From Streptomyces acidicola (GTDB lineage Bacteria; Actinomycetota; Actinomycetes; Streptomycetales; Streptomycetaceae): a DNA stretch of 64,000 nt. Both the position numbers and the translations under genes were made by a program. The notes under the pieces were generated by a model that saw only the letters and a list, made by a program, of their open reading frames with translations, was not told the DNA's origin and searched no databases. Positions 1-6,724 of the stretch are shown in pieces (position 1 is the stretch's first letter; each line of letters begins with the position of its first letter). The stretch lies in NCBI RefSeq assembly GCF_009377235.1, contig NZ_VMNX01000001.1:62001-126000 (forward strand), given 5' to 3'.

Positions 1-228
1 GACTCGGTGACCGTGATGGAGAAGGCGGGCGTCGACCGGATGAAGACCGAGCCGCTCCTTGCCGCCGTCCGGGACTACGACCCCGACGCCTACGGCGAGA
101 TGACGGTCGATGAGTTCAAGGCGCTCATGAAGCAGGCCGGCGCCGGGGCACCCGTCACGCTCGGCGAGATGGACGGAGAGAAGAACCCGCGCGGGTTCAA
201 GCGTGATCGGCTCCGCCACCTGCTGTGA
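1..228 (+). CDS. C-terminal fragment of a large protein, possibly replication ATPase (partial)
   Basis: The frame is open to the first base of the window, so this is the last 75 residues of a gene that starts outside. The visible pattern, an Arg-Met-Lys-Thr-type start of a helix, then DPDAYGEMT, a second helix and a final NPRGFKR-D-L, resembles the winged-helix ends of DUF3631-type or FtsK/SpoIIIE-like ATPases of actinobacterial mobile elements. That is an analogy from memory of the families; the ATPase part is not present, so function is not shown. Its position, upstream of a repeat cluster and small early-type genes, fits a replication gene. Confidence 0.55.
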   Translation, partial: DSVTVMEKAGVDRMKTEPLLAAVRDYDPDAYGEMTVDEFKALMKQAGAGAPVTLGEMDGEKNPRGFKRDRLRHLL

Positions 229-250
229 CCGTTACGCGAAGTATGTGTCC

Positions 251-412
251 CTGATCAGGGCCTGCTCAGCCCTGCTCAGGCCGCAAACCCGCAGGTCGCA
301 GCTGCTCAGGCTGCTGATCAGGGCCTGCTCACCGTCTGCTCTGAGCGGCGGGTGAGCAGGGTCCTGAGCGGCCCTGACCTGCACGTTTGCCTGTTGAGCA
401 GGCCTGAGCAGT
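251..412. repeat. Cluster of CTGCTCAG / CTGAGCAG repeats (iteron-like)
   Basis: This gene-free stretch holds an exact 18-bp direct repeat (251-268 and 314-331, beginning CTGATCAGGG) and further copies of TGCTCAG at 263, 273 and 303, with the opposite orientation (TGAGCAG or CTGAGC) at 353, 363, 394 and 404. Repeated short sites in both orientations between genes suggest binding sites for a replication or regulatory protein. The cluster ends just before the ribosome binding site of the gene at 461. Confidence 0.6.
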
Positions 413-460
413 GAGGACAAAGCACCGCAAACAACCACGCAAGCCGAAGGAGATACCGCC

Positions 461-664
461 GTGAGTGCAACAAGCCGATGGGCCTGGACCCTCGTGATCA
501 GCAGTGACGGCAGGCAGTACACGCTGCCCGGCGAGACGATCGCCGCCGCCAACGCGACTGCGGACACGATCCTGCCCCCGATCCTCAAGGACGTGCCCCG
601 CCAGTTCTGGGGCCGTGATGGTGGCTTCCGAGTCATCAGCTTCTCTGCCACCCGCACCAACTGA
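461..664 (+). CDS. Hypothetical small protein
   Basis: A 67-residue protein starting with GTG, preceded by a good ribosome binding site (GAAGGAGA). It has a compact sequence with several Trp and no recognised motif, no signal peptide and no membrane segment. It is the first of a rightward chain of small genes (461-4092) with short gaps or stop/start overlaps, typical of phage early regions. I do not recognise the family. Confidence 0.6.
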   Translation: MSATSRWAWTLVISSDGRQYTLPGETIAAANATADTILPPILKDVPRQFWGRDGGFRVISFSATRTN

Positions 665-696
665 CCCAACGCGCCCATCTCGAAGGAGTCCCCGTC

Positions 697-1101
697 ATGC
701 CCAAGATCTGGCAGCCGAACGAGGCGAAGAAGTTCGCCCGGCAGGTCCAGCTCGGCAAGAGCTACTACATCGTCCACACCATGGCGACGAACCTCGCCCC
801 CTACGAGGACCCGTACCTGTACAGCGAGGTCAAGTTCACCCGCCGCCTCCCGCTCACCGGGAACATCGCCACGGACGGCGGTACGTCCGCCATCCGCATG
901 TGCCAGGTGTACGGGCCCGTGTACGAGGAGCGGCCCGCCGGGCTCCGCAAGCTCGCCGGCCCCGCCCCCCAGGTCGCCGGGCCGCTCGGCGCCGACTACG
1001 AGGGCGTGCTGGACGAGCCCGAGCTCCGTGGCCTGGAGAAGCAGGCCGCCCAGACCAGCGACCCGCGCAAGCGCCGCCCCCTCGGCGGCTGGCGCGTCTG
1101 A
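697..1101 (+). CDS. Hypothetical protein
   Basis: A 134-residue protein with ATG start and an AAGGAG ribosome binding site at a proper distance. The N-terminal half (KFARQVQLGKSYYIVHTMAT) looks like an alpha/beta globular region; the C-terminal quarter is basic and Pro-rich (ends RKRRPLGGWRV). No cysteines or membrane segments stand out. It sits in the small-gene chain of the putative early region. Function unknown. Confidence 0.7.
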   Translation: MPKIWQPNEAKKFARQVQLGKSYYIVHTMATNLAPYEDPYLYSEVKFTRRLPLTGNIATDGGTSAIRMCQVYGPVYEERPAGLRKLAGPAPQVAGPLGADYEGVLDEPELRGLEKQAAQTSDPRKRRPLGGWRV

Positions 1102-1121
1102 CACCGATCAAGGAGTACCCC

Positions 1122-1304
1122 ATGGAGTACACCCACCAGTCCGTGAAGGACTACGTGGAGGCGAAGAAGCGCGGCGACCGCGCCACCACCGACCGCATCG
1201 TCGCCGAAGTCACGGCCCGCTTCGACGCCCGCACCACCGACGGCAGCGAAATCGTCGAGCTCGGGCGCGCCATGGAGCGCGTCAGCCTCGGCGAAGGGGA
1301 GTGA
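1122..1304 (+). CDS. Hypothetical small protein
   Basis: A 60-residue, charged, probably all-helical protein (Lys/Arg/Glu-rich, no Cys). The ATG at 1122 is chosen because AAGGAG lies directly upstream and longer readings would run through the preceding gene. Part of the small rightward gene chain. Family not recognised. Confidence 0.6.
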   Translation: MEYTHQSVKDYVEAKKRGDRATTDRIVAEVTARFDARTTDGSEIVELGRAMERVSLGEGE

Positions 1305-1310
1305 ACGCCA

Positions 1311-1496
1311 GTGCCCAGTCGCGAGGAGATCTTCAACGCTGCCGTAGCCGCCATGAGGCGCGGGCACCAGCTCAACGCTCAAGGCGCCGATGAGTCGCAC
1401 CCCGACTACGCGAACGTCATGCCCACCCTGCATGCGGCGATCGCCGCCGGGTTCACGGACGCCGAGATCTACGCAGCAGCCACTGCCCCGCAGTAG
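1311..1496 (+). CDS. Hypothetical small protein
   Basis: A 61-residue protein with GTG start, six bases after the previous stop, with the purine-rich AAGGGGAG serving as ribosome binding site inside the end of the upstream gene. The sequence is Ala-rich and helical. No recognised motif; likely co-translated with its neighbour. Confidence 0.5.
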   Translation: MPSREEIFNAAVAAMRRGHQLNAQGADESHPDYANVMPTLHAAIAAGFTDAEIYAAATAPQ

Positions 1497-1586
1497 CTGA
1501 GCCGGGGCGCCCCCACCCGCCTGCCAGCAACCAGGGGCGCCCCTTCCACCCCCGCCCGAACCAGACCGAACGAGGAGACCTTCATC

Positions 1587-1781
1587 ATGCCCGTACAGAT
1601 CAGCGGAATGACAGACCAGGAATGGGAGGCGCAGAACGGCACCCTCCAGCCCTCGGAAGCACAGGCGCAGGGCCTGTGCTGGTGCTGCACCGGAAACGGC
1701 GTCCTCTACAGCGCCTTCGGTGGCAACCAAATCAAGGTTAGCTGCCGTGAATGCAGCGGCGACGGCAAGGCCCGGTCATGA
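1587..1781 (+). CDS. Small zinc-finger protein (two CxxC pairs)
   Basis: A 64-residue protein with ATG start and CGAGGAGA ribosome binding site. It contains a CWCCTGNG segment and, near the C-terminus, CRECSGDG. The CxxCxGxG spacing is like half of a DnaJ-type zinc finger. This suggests a small zinc-binding protein, possibly acting as an adaptor for protein or nucleic acid; the target is unknown. It overlaps the next gene by four bases (ATGA). Confidence 0.65.
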   Translation: MPVQISGMTDQEWEAQNGTLQPSEAQAQGLCWCCTGNGVLYSAFGGNQIKVSCRECSGDGKARS

Positions 1782-2269
1782 CCGCCAAGACGCTCACGCC
1801 ATCCGCCTCGGCCACCGCCGCGAAGCCGCTCGACTTCGACGAACGCCTGACCCTCGCTGCCCTCGCCGTCGACGCCCGTACCGACACCACGCCGCTCGAC
1901 CTGGCCGACGTGATCCGGATTCCCGAGCGGGCACCCCGGTCGCTCACCCCCACCTCGGCGCCCTGCCCCTACAACACCCCCATCGCGGGCCTGCTGTACC
2001 GGGCCCGGCAGCGGCTCGAACAGGGAGGCTGGTGCACCGGAGCCCTCCGCGACGAGCAAGGCGCGGCCTGTTTGGTCGGCGCCATCCGAGCCGAAGCGGC
2101 CAGCCGCGGCCAGGCCGACGACGCGTGCGTGCTGCTCCTCGAAGCCATCCGCCGCGACTTCCGCGACGTCGAATCCATCCCGTCATGGAATGACGCACGT
2201 CGGGACCCGCGCCTGCCGCTGCTCTACCTCGACCGGGCCGCGACCCTCGCCCACGCCCGAACGCTCTAG
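1778..2269 (+). CDS. DUF6197-like protein
   Basis: A 163-residue protein whose ATG overlaps the stop of the preceding gene. The middle carries the pattern Gly-Trp-Cys-x-Gly-Ala-Leu, then CLVGAI, and near the end SIPSWNDA followed by LLYLDRAATLA, which matches my memory of the DUF6197 family of actinobacterial and phage proteins (a W-C-x-G-A-L block and an IPxWND block). The biochemical role of the family is not known to me. It lies in the small-gene chain. Confidence 0.65.
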   Translation: MTAKTLTPSASATAAKPLDFDERLTLAALAVDARTDTTPLDLADVIRIPERAPRSLTPTSAPCPYNTPIAGLLYRARQRLEQGGWCTGALRDEQGAACLVGAIRAEAASRGQADDACVLLLEAIRRDFRDVESIPSWNDARRDPRLPLLYLDRAATLAHARTL

Positions 2270-2292
2270 CCCGCCGGAAAGGACTGATCAAC

Positions 2293-2496
2293 GTGGACTT
2301 CACCCGCAAGGAACCCGATCGAGGCAGTCAGATCTGCGGCTACCAGATGCAGATCGGCAGCTGGCACAACGACGGCAACCGGTTCTGCACCGAGCGCAAG
2401 GTCAAGGGCCTCTACTTCTGCCAGAAACACCACGACTGGGTCCTCGACGAGTGCGGCGAGATCCGCATGGCCCCCGGCAACGCCATCGGACGGTGA
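2293..2496 (+). CDS. Small Cys/His protein, tandem paralogue A
   Basis: A 67-residue protein with GTG start after GAAAGGA. It has ICGYQM, FCTERK, YFCQKHH and ends with MAPGNAIGR. The Cys/His spacing (C..C..CxxHH) suggests a single zinc site. The next gene (2493-2699) is a clear relative with the same block order, so this is a tandem duplication; the two overlap by a few bases. Confidence 0.65.
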   Translation: MDFTRKEPDRGSQICGYQMQIGSWHNDGNRFCTERKVKGLYFCQKHHDWVLDECGEIRMAPGNAIGR

Positions 2497-2699
2497 TTGT
2501 GTCCAAGACGCTGAGGGCAGACCCTGACCCCGCCGGGCAGATCTGCGGCTACCAGATCGCATACGGCATGCCGTGGTCCGAGTACTGCGCAGAACGCAAG
2601 GCCCGCGGCAAGTACTTCTGTGAGCAGCACGACCGTGAGGTGCTGGAAGAAGACGGCCACGTCCACATGCCGCCCGGCAACGCCATCGGAACCGGTTGA
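2493..2699 (+). CDS. Small Cys/His protein, tandem paralogue B
   Basis: A 68-residue protein starting at a GTG that overlaps the TGA of its paralogue (a second GTG at 2499 is also possible). Shared blocks with the upstream gene are GQICGYQ, CAERKxxGxYFC, a His two or three residues later, VLxExG and the terminal PGNAIG. All putative metal ligands are kept while the intervening residues differ, so both copies are probably functional. Confidence 0.65.
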   Translation: MIVSKTLRADPDPAGQICGYQIAYGMPWSEYCAERKARGKYFCEQHDREVLEEDGHVHMPPGNAIGTG

Positions 2700-2704
2700 T
2701 CGGC

Positions 2705-2917
2705 ATGGCTTTCGAACGCATCAGCAAGATCCTCGAAGCGCCGGACGGGTCCTTCATCTACGCGCAAGCCGACCACGCCGCCAACCAGTTCCGCGTCGTC
2801 TGCTCCGGCTGCCCCGACCTACAGACCACGCCCTACAACAGCGGCACTGGAGCGATCCTCGCCGCCTCCTACCACGCCGAACACGACCCCAACCAGAAGC
2901 ATGTCCCCACCCGGTAG
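2705..2917 (+). CDS. Hypothetical protein with CxxC
   Basis: A 70-residue protein (start ATG 2705; a TTG at 2696 overlapping the previous stop is an alternative). It has a VVCSGCPDL motif in the middle and HAEHD near the C-terminus, compatible with a Cys2-His2 zinc site. Overlaps the possible longer form of the next gene. Family unknown. Confidence 0.5.
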   Translation: MAFERISKILEAPDGSFIYAQADHAANQFRVVCSGCPDLQTTPYNSGTGAILAASYHAEHDPNQKHVPTR

Positions 2918-2933
2918 CCGAAAGGACCCCACC

Positions 2934-3236
2934 TTGGGTATCAGCATCAGCCATGGCGCCGGTGGTAGCCGGTCCGGGCTCACCATCAGCAACCTCGGCC
3001 AGCATCTTGCCCACACGCTCACCGCCTCCGAATGGCGGGAGATCTCCGACCTGTTCGACGGCACCTTCGCCGACGTCGCCAGCATTCCGCCGCACGAAGC
3101 CGACCGTATCGGCGAGCTCCTCCACAAGGCCGCCGGCCATCGCCTCATGCCCACCAACTGGGGCGACCTCGCCACCCATATTGGCGACTCCGCCAACCGC
3201 GCCGCCCGCGCCGGCCAGAACTGGGAGTGGACCTGA
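2934..3236 (+). CDS. Hypothetical protein
   Basis: About 100 residues when started at TTG 2934, which has AAAGGA eight bases upstream; an ATG at 2901 would overlap the preceding gene without a ribosome binding site. The N-terminus is Gly/Ser-rich; the rest is helical with conserved-looking Trp. No known motif. Confidence 0.5.
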   Translation: MGISISHGAGGSRSGLTISNLGQHLAHTLTASEWREISDLFDGTFADVASIPPHEADRIGELLHKAAGHRLMPTNWGDLATHIGDSANRAARAGQNWEWT

Positions 3237-3238
3237 CC

Positions 3239-3418
3239 GTGCCCGGCAACGAGTGCATCCTGTGCGGCGCCCCCGGCGGCTACCCGTACTGCAACGACGA
3301 TTGCCGCGAAGCCGACAACCCCGAAGAAGACGACGTTCCCACGATGAGCGCCGCCGACTTCGGGCCCCTCACCGACATCACCGACCCGTGGGCATCCGAC
3401 GCCCGCAACCACCTGTGA
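3239..3418 (+). CDS. Small zinc-binding acidic protein
   Basis: A 59-residue protein with GTG start three bases after the previous stop. The N-terminus holds ECILCGAPGGYPYC and a fourth Cys, i.e. CxxC plus CxxxC, a compact zinc ribbon, followed by a very acidic tail. Such proteins in phage early regions often bind host proteins, but no partner can be inferred here. Confidence 0.5.
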   Translation: MPGNECILCGAPGGYPYCNDDCREADNPEEDDVPTMSAADFGPLTDITDPWASDARNHL

Positions 3419-3432
3419 AGGAGAACCCGCCA

Positions 3433-3615
3433 ATGACCGACGAGACCATCCACGACAACGAGAACCCCGACGGCAGCTCCGCCGACGGCAAGAAAGTCGT
3501 AAGCCTTCCCCTCACCGAGGGCGCCATCAGGGCCCTTGACGTGCTCGCCGCCATGACCGCCGCCGACGGCACCTCATACCTCGACATCTTCAACGACACC
3601 CGCGACCTCGACTAG
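3433..3615 (+). CDS. Hypothetical acidic protein
   Basis: A 60-residue protein with ATG start and AAGGAG ribosome binding site. The first 25 residues are acidic and polar; the second half is a helix-loop-helix. No recognised family. Part of the same run of small genes. Confidence 0.55.
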   Translation: MTDETIHDNENPDGSSADGKKVVSLPLTEGAIRALDVLAAMTAADGTSYLDIFNDTRDLD

Positions 3616-3625
3616 GAGAATCCGC

Positions 3626-3823
3626 ATGCCCAGGATCTACGGGATGGAACTGGAGGACGGCCACGACCTCGGCCTCGACGCCACCCCCAGCTGCTGTAGC
3701 GACGAGATGGAGGGCAAGGACAGGGAGGACGGCGGACGCGAGTACACGTGCGGCGACTGCGGCACCGAACTCATCGTCAGCCCGAACGGCCTGGTCTTCG
3801 ACATCTACGAGGGTGCTGCCTGA
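3626..3823 (+). CDS. Small zinc-ribbon protein
   Basis: A 65-residue protein with ATG start and AGGAG upstream. It contains a Cys-Cys pair (SCCSDEM) and later YTCGDCGTEL, a zinc-ribbon knuckle. Its stop overlaps the start of the next gene (TGATG), so the two are probably translationally coupled. Confidence 0.55.
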   Translation: MPRIYGMELEDGHDLGLDATPSCCSDEMEGKDREDGGREYTCGDCGTELIVSPNGLVFDIYEGAA

Positions 3824-4092
3824 TGGCCATAGGACAGGAGGTCTGCTTCGTCGCCGTCTGCGACCTGTGCGGAACCAGCGAGACCAGCGCGGGCTACACA
3901 CCGCACGGGTCGACCGAGCAGGCCGTCATCGACATCGTCACCGAGAAGTGGGGCGACCCATCATGCGGCTGGACTCACACCCCGGACGGGAGGCTCGTCT
4001 GCGACACCGAAGACGACGAAGCTCACAGGACCGTCCATGAAGAAGCCGGGAAGACGATCAGCAGCTGTGCCATGACCGTCACGTTCACCTGA
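3823..4092 (+). CDS. Hypothetical protein with zinc-knuckle
   Basis: An 89-residue protein with ATG overlapping the previous stop. The N-terminus has VAVCDLCGTSE, a CxxC knuckle, and another pair of Cys lies in CGWTH and LVCDT, so a four-Cys site is possible. It is the last gene of the first small-gene run; a GC-rich hairpin follows directly. Confidence 0.6.
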   Translation: MAIGQEVCFVAVCDLCGTSETSAGYTPHGSTEQAVIDIVTEKWGDPSCGWTHTPDGRLVCDTEDDEAHRTVHEEAGKTISSCAMTVTFT

Positions 4093-4287
4093 TCAGCCCT
4101 GCACGTCCTGGCCCCGGCCCTCGGTCGGGGCCTTCGTCGTGTCCGGGACCGCCCGCGCCATCCACCTGTCGTCGGTGAGGAGCCGAGGCGTCATCGCAGG
4201 CACCAGACCGAGGCGCTCGCACAATGCGGCCAAGCCGCGGGCGCACTCCTGCTCGCTGTCCGCCTGTACCGCGAAACGTAACGCCAT
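4093..4287 (-). CDS. Hypothetical small protein (contains a TTA codon)
   Basis: A leftward 64-residue protein (ATG at 4287; GTG at 4293 also possible). The sequence is a plausible alpha/beta mini-protein with the segment ADSEQECARGLAALCERLGL. Codon 3 is TTA, the leucine codon that in Streptomyces needs the bldA tRNA, so translation may be developmentally limited. It is convergent with the small-gene run. I recall similar Streptomyces hypothetical proteins but no function. Confidence 0.5.
   Translation of the reverse strand: MALRFAVQADSEQECARGLAALCERLGLVPAMTPRLLTDDRWMARAVPDTTKAPTEGRGQDVQG
4110..4132. terminator. GC-rich hairpin
   Basis: GGCCCCG and CGGGGCC flank a nine-base loop directly after the stop of the gene ending at 4092. 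It may end the small-gene transcript. It lies inside the 3' end of the leftward reading frame at 4093-4287, so it can serve both strands. There is no long T-run, as usual in Streptomyces. Confidence 0.45.
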
Positions 4288-4399
4288 GGCCACAGTGTGG
4301 CTTCTAAGTGTCTACGGTGTGCGGGAGTTGCATCACTTGGTCATTCCTGACGGTTGGTTCACGGGTAGCATCCTGGCTTCAATCATCACAGGGGGGACA

Positions 4400-4990
4400 A
4401 TGCGTTTCCGCATTCACGCCGCTATCGTCGCGGCTCTACTGGCCTGCACCGCCACCGCATGCGCCGGCACCGACGAGGAAGTCACCACCAAGCCGAAGGC
4501 CCCGGCTGCGGCCGACACGGGCGCGGAGAAGAAGGACGACGGGGCGAAAGCCGAAGCTGCGAAGAAGCAGCAGGATGCGAAGGTCGGCGACACCATAGCC
4601 CTCAAGGGTCTGGAGGCCGGCCACGAGCTCGACGTGACTGTCGTCAAGGTCGTCGACAACGCCAAGCCCGCTGACGAGTTCTTCGCACCGGAGGACGGCA
4701 ACCGGTGGCTGGGCGTGCAGTTCCAGTTGGTCAACACCGGCAGCAAGGCCTACTCGGACGCGCCGATGAACGGGGCGAAGCTGGTCGACGACCAGGGCCA
4801 GCAGTTCCAGGTCGTCCTCGGCGACATCTCCGCCGGACCCTCGATGCAGGCCGACGTGAACCTGAAGCCGGGCTCCAAGGCGCTCGGGTGGATCACGTTC
4901 GAGCTGCCGAAGAAGTCGAAGGCGGCCACGGTGCAGTTCGGGATGGACTCCGGGTTCTCGGATCAGACCGGGGAGTGGAAGCTGTCCTAG
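4400..4990 (+). CDS. Probable lipoprotein with DUF4352-like domain
   Basis: A 196-residue protein with an N-terminal signal (Arg, then about 15 hydrophobic residues) ending in Cys-containing sequence AALLACTATACAG, consistent with lipidation at one of the two Cys. A Lys/Ala/Glu-rich linker (residues 30-65) leads to a beta-rich domain with VGDTIALKG, then NRWLGVQFQLVNTGS and a terminal WITFELP block, which fits the DUF4352 immunoglobulin-like fold. It is flanked by terminators and not part of a virion operon, so it looks like an independently expressed cargo gene. Surface lipoproteins encoded by prophages can block superinfection; that role is inference here. Confidence 0.7.
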   Translation: MRFRIHAAIVAALLACTATACAGTDEEVTTKPKAPAAADTGAEKKDDGAKAEAAKKQQDAKVGDTIALKGLEAGHELDVTVVKVVDNAKPADEFFAPEDGNRWLGVQFQLVNTGSKAYSDAPMNGAKLVDDQGQQFQVVLGDISAGPSMQADVNLKPGSKALGWITFELPKKSKAATVQFGMDSGFSDQTGEWKLS

Positions 4991-5001
4991 CCCGCGAGGT
5001 T

Positions 5002-5031
5002 GGCCCGGCCGCTCCCGTGGGCGGCCGGGCC
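5002..5031. terminator. Hairpin terminator after the lipoprotein gene
   Basis: Perfect 11-bp stem, GGCCCGGCCGC with its complement, eight-base loop, starting 12 bases after the stop codon. No T-run, but position and stability make a factor-independent terminator likely. Confidence 0.6.
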
Positions 5032-5137
5032 TTGCCGTGTCTGGCGGGGTGACTGCGTCACTGGCCCGGGTTGTCAACCCTCGCGTGCACAATTGGCTCA
5101 AGCGTCACCTGCGTTCCGTACCACCCGAGGAGCCGCC

Positions 5138-5785
5138 GTGCACGACCACCCCGCCCTGGACGACTACGAGTGGCCAACCTGCCCTTGCGGCCGGCAACTC
5201 CGGAACGAGGAACTCGGGCGGGTCGCCTGCCGACTCTGCCAGGAACGCGTCGACCAGGCGCTGCGTCAACTCCCCGGCCCTGATGGTCTGTACGCCCAAC
5301 TCGCTACCCGGCTCGTTCCCGGCCGTGGAGGCGACGGGCCGATCGTCGCAGTCTCCCGCACAGCGCCCCTGCCGCTCCGCCTCGAACCCCTCAGCCTCAT
5401 CGCCCGCGGCGGCGTGGTGACCATCCTCCAAACTTGGCTGATCGACTGGCACGAACACCTCGGCTGGCGCCACCCCCGCTGGGAAGGCGGCCTCCAACAG
5501 CAGCTCGACCAGGTCGTCCATGCGTTGCGGGTCAACCTCGAGTGGGCCGCCACCGAACACCCTGCGTTCGGCGATTTCGTTCAGGAAGTCACCAGCTTGG
5601 TCCGGCAGTGCGAACGGCAGATAACCGGCGAACGCCCCGAGCGGCCGATAGCCGTAGCCTGCCCCTGCGGAACCGTCCTCCGCGTCACCGTGTCCACCCC
5701 CGGCGCGCGATGCCGTGGCTGTGCCACCCAGTACGACCGAAGTGAAGTCCTCGACCTCCCGCTCGCGCAACGGGCCGCAGCTTGA
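5138..5785 (+). CDS. Protein with two zinc ribbons, helical centre
   Basis: A 215-residue protein started at GTG 5138 because GAGGAG precedes it. Zinc ligands appear at both ends: PCGRQL and ACRLC near the N-terminus, and CPCGTVLR with ARCRGC near the C-terminus; the middle is helical with several Trp. It is paired with the HTH protein at 5905, a pairing I recall from actinobacterial phages and integrative elements, suggesting a DNA-binding or regulatory role. Specific function unknown. Confidence 0.65.
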   Translation: MHDHPALDDYEWPTCPCGRQLRNEELGRVACRLCQERVDQALRQLPGPDGLYAQLATRLVPGRGGDGPIVAVSRTAPLPLRLEPLSLIARGGVVTILQTWLIDWHEHLGWRHPRWEGGLQQQLDQVVHALRVNLEWAATEHPAFGDFVQEVTSLVRQCERQITGERPERPIAVACPCGTVLRVTVSTPGARCRGCATQYDRSEVLDLPLAQRAAA

Positions 5786-5798
5786 ACTACGGATGTAG

Positions 5799-5828
5799 TT
5801 GACATCTGGCCTGGACCGAAGCCATCCT
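5799..5828 (+). promoter_or_regulatory. Candidate promoter
   Basis: A perfect -35 hexamer TTGACA (5799-5804) is followed after 18 bases by CATCCT, a weak -10. It lies just after the zinc-ribbon gene and before a strong hairpin and the HTH gene at 5905. The -10 is poor, so this is only a candidate. Confidence 0.3.
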
Positions 5829-5854
5829 GTGCTCACATGGAACTTCTGTCGCAA

Positions 5855-5879
5855 GGGCCACCCTGAACCTGGGTGGCCC
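5855..5879. terminator. Hairpin, 9-bp stem
   Basis: GGGCCACCC and GGGTGGCCC pair across a seven-base loop, followed by TTCGTCGTT. It sits between the candidate promoter and the HTH gene, so it could be a terminator for the upstream gene or an attenuator for the downstream one. Confidence 0.6.
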
Positions 5880-5904
5880 TTCGTCGTTCACTAGGAGGTG
5901 CCCA

Positions 5905-6129
5905 ATGCCTCCAACGCTCATCAGCGCGGCTGATGCCGCCTATTACACGGGCCGCCCCGTCGGCACTATCTGGCGGTGGGCATCCGAAGGCCGTATCAGC
6001 CGCTATGGGCACGGCAAAGGCGTCCGCTACGACCTGCACGAACTGCCGCCCAAGACAGTCGATGAATCCGGCGAAGCGCACCTCGGCGACACGCCGCCAC
6101 TTCCCCAACGAGCCCCCAAGGCTGCCTGA
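5905..6129 (+). CDS. HTH DNA-binding protein (MerR/excisionase-like)
   Basis: A 74-residue protein with ATG start and TAGGAGG ribosome binding site. Residues 6-45 (LISAADAAYYTGRPVGTIWR, then a Trp and an SRYG-type wing) match the winged-helix layout of MerR-type or excisionase-like DNA-binding domains. It may regulate the neighbouring late tail-fibre block or act with the zinc-ribbon protein upstream. The C-terminal 25 residues are disordered. Confidence 0.7.
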   Translation: MPPTLISAADAAYYTGRPVGTIWRWASEGRISRYGHGKGVRYDLHELPPKTVDESGEAHLGDTPPLPQRAPKAA

Positions 6130-6189
6130 TCTCCTGCGCTCTGGGTGGTGCGCAGGCCGGGCCTTGAAGCGCCACGCGCTCGGCCCACC

Positions 6190-6221
6190 GTCCGCCCGGT
6201 CTTGGAGGAGACCGGGCGGAC
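6190..6221. terminator. Perfect 13-bp hairpin
   Basis: GTCCGCCCGGTCT (6190-6202) pairs with its exact complement (6209-6221) around a six-base loop. It lies between the HTH gene and the tail-fibre block. No T-run follows, but the stem is among the strongest in the window and probably separates transcripts. Confidence 0.55.
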
Positions 6222-6256
6222 ACAAAACCCGGGGCCACCACGGCGGCAGCCCCGAA

Positions 6257-6296
6257 GTCCCGCCGCCTGCACACCCCCCGTTGCGGGCGGCGGGAC
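6257..6296. terminator. 11-bp stem hairpin upstream of tail-fibre gene
   Basis: GTCCCGCCGCC (6257-6267) pairs with GGCGGCGGGAC (6286-6296) with an 18-base loop. Together with the hairpin at 6190 it fills the gap before the tail genes; it may work as a second terminator or as a stable 5' structure on the late mRNA. Confidence 0.4.
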
Positions 6297-6329
6297 AGCC
6301 AACCATGTGAATCCAGGAGGGCAGTAATC

Positions 6330-6713
6330 ATCGCCGACAACATGACGAACACGGCGGAGAACCGCGCCCTCGACTGGATCCTGGGGCTGTCGTCCACAGC
6401 CCCCACAACCCCGCTCAAGGTGGCACTGGTGACCGCGGCCGGAAGCGACACCGCCGCGGGCACGGAGGTCGCTGGCGGCTCCTACGCCCGGCAGAACCTC
6501 ACAGTGGCCGCCGCGGTGAACGGCGCCACCAGCAACAGCGCAGACCTGGTCTTCACGAACATGCCTGCCGCAACGGTCGTCGGGGTGGAGATCTGGGACT
6601 CGGCCGGCGCGCCTGTACGGCTCTGGTACGGAGCACTCACCGCCAACCGCACCGTCGCCGCCGGGGACGAGCTGAGGATCAGTGCGGGGCAACTCGCAAT
6701 CTCGCTCTCGTAG
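6330..6713 (+). CDS. Tail-fibre-type structural protein, possible ATC start
   Basis: The first ATG is at 6342 (123 residues), but AGGAGGG at 6315-6321 is too far upstream of it and is ideally placed for the ATC codon at 6330. The extra residues would give an N-terminus ADNMTNTAENR, which matches the MADNxTNxxEN start I know from a family of phage tail-fibre proteins. The body shows the family pattern: ALVTAA, GTEVAGGSYARQ, a VVGVEIWDSAG strand and a final GALTANRTVAAGD. Coordinates follow the ATC start; the ATG form is 6342-6713. Confidence 0.65.
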   Translation: MADNMTNTAENRALDWILGLSSTAPTTPLKVALVTAAGSDTAAGTEVAGGSYARQNLTVAAAVNGATSNSADLVFTNMPAATVVGVEIWDSAGAPVRLWYGALTANRTVAAGDELRISAGQLAISLS

Positions 6714-6724
6714 GGGAGGCGTCG

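Noticed and set aside
232..1104. Long leftward open frame opposite the first small genes
   Set aside because: It runs opposite several well-supported rightward genes with ribosome binding sites; high G+C creates long antisense frames, and its composition is typical of such shadows.
5873..6310. Rightward frame across the hairpins between 6.13 and 6.31 kb
   Set aside because: It overlaps the supported HTH gene in another frame, and the non-overlapping part consists of two strong hairpins with no ribosome binding site.
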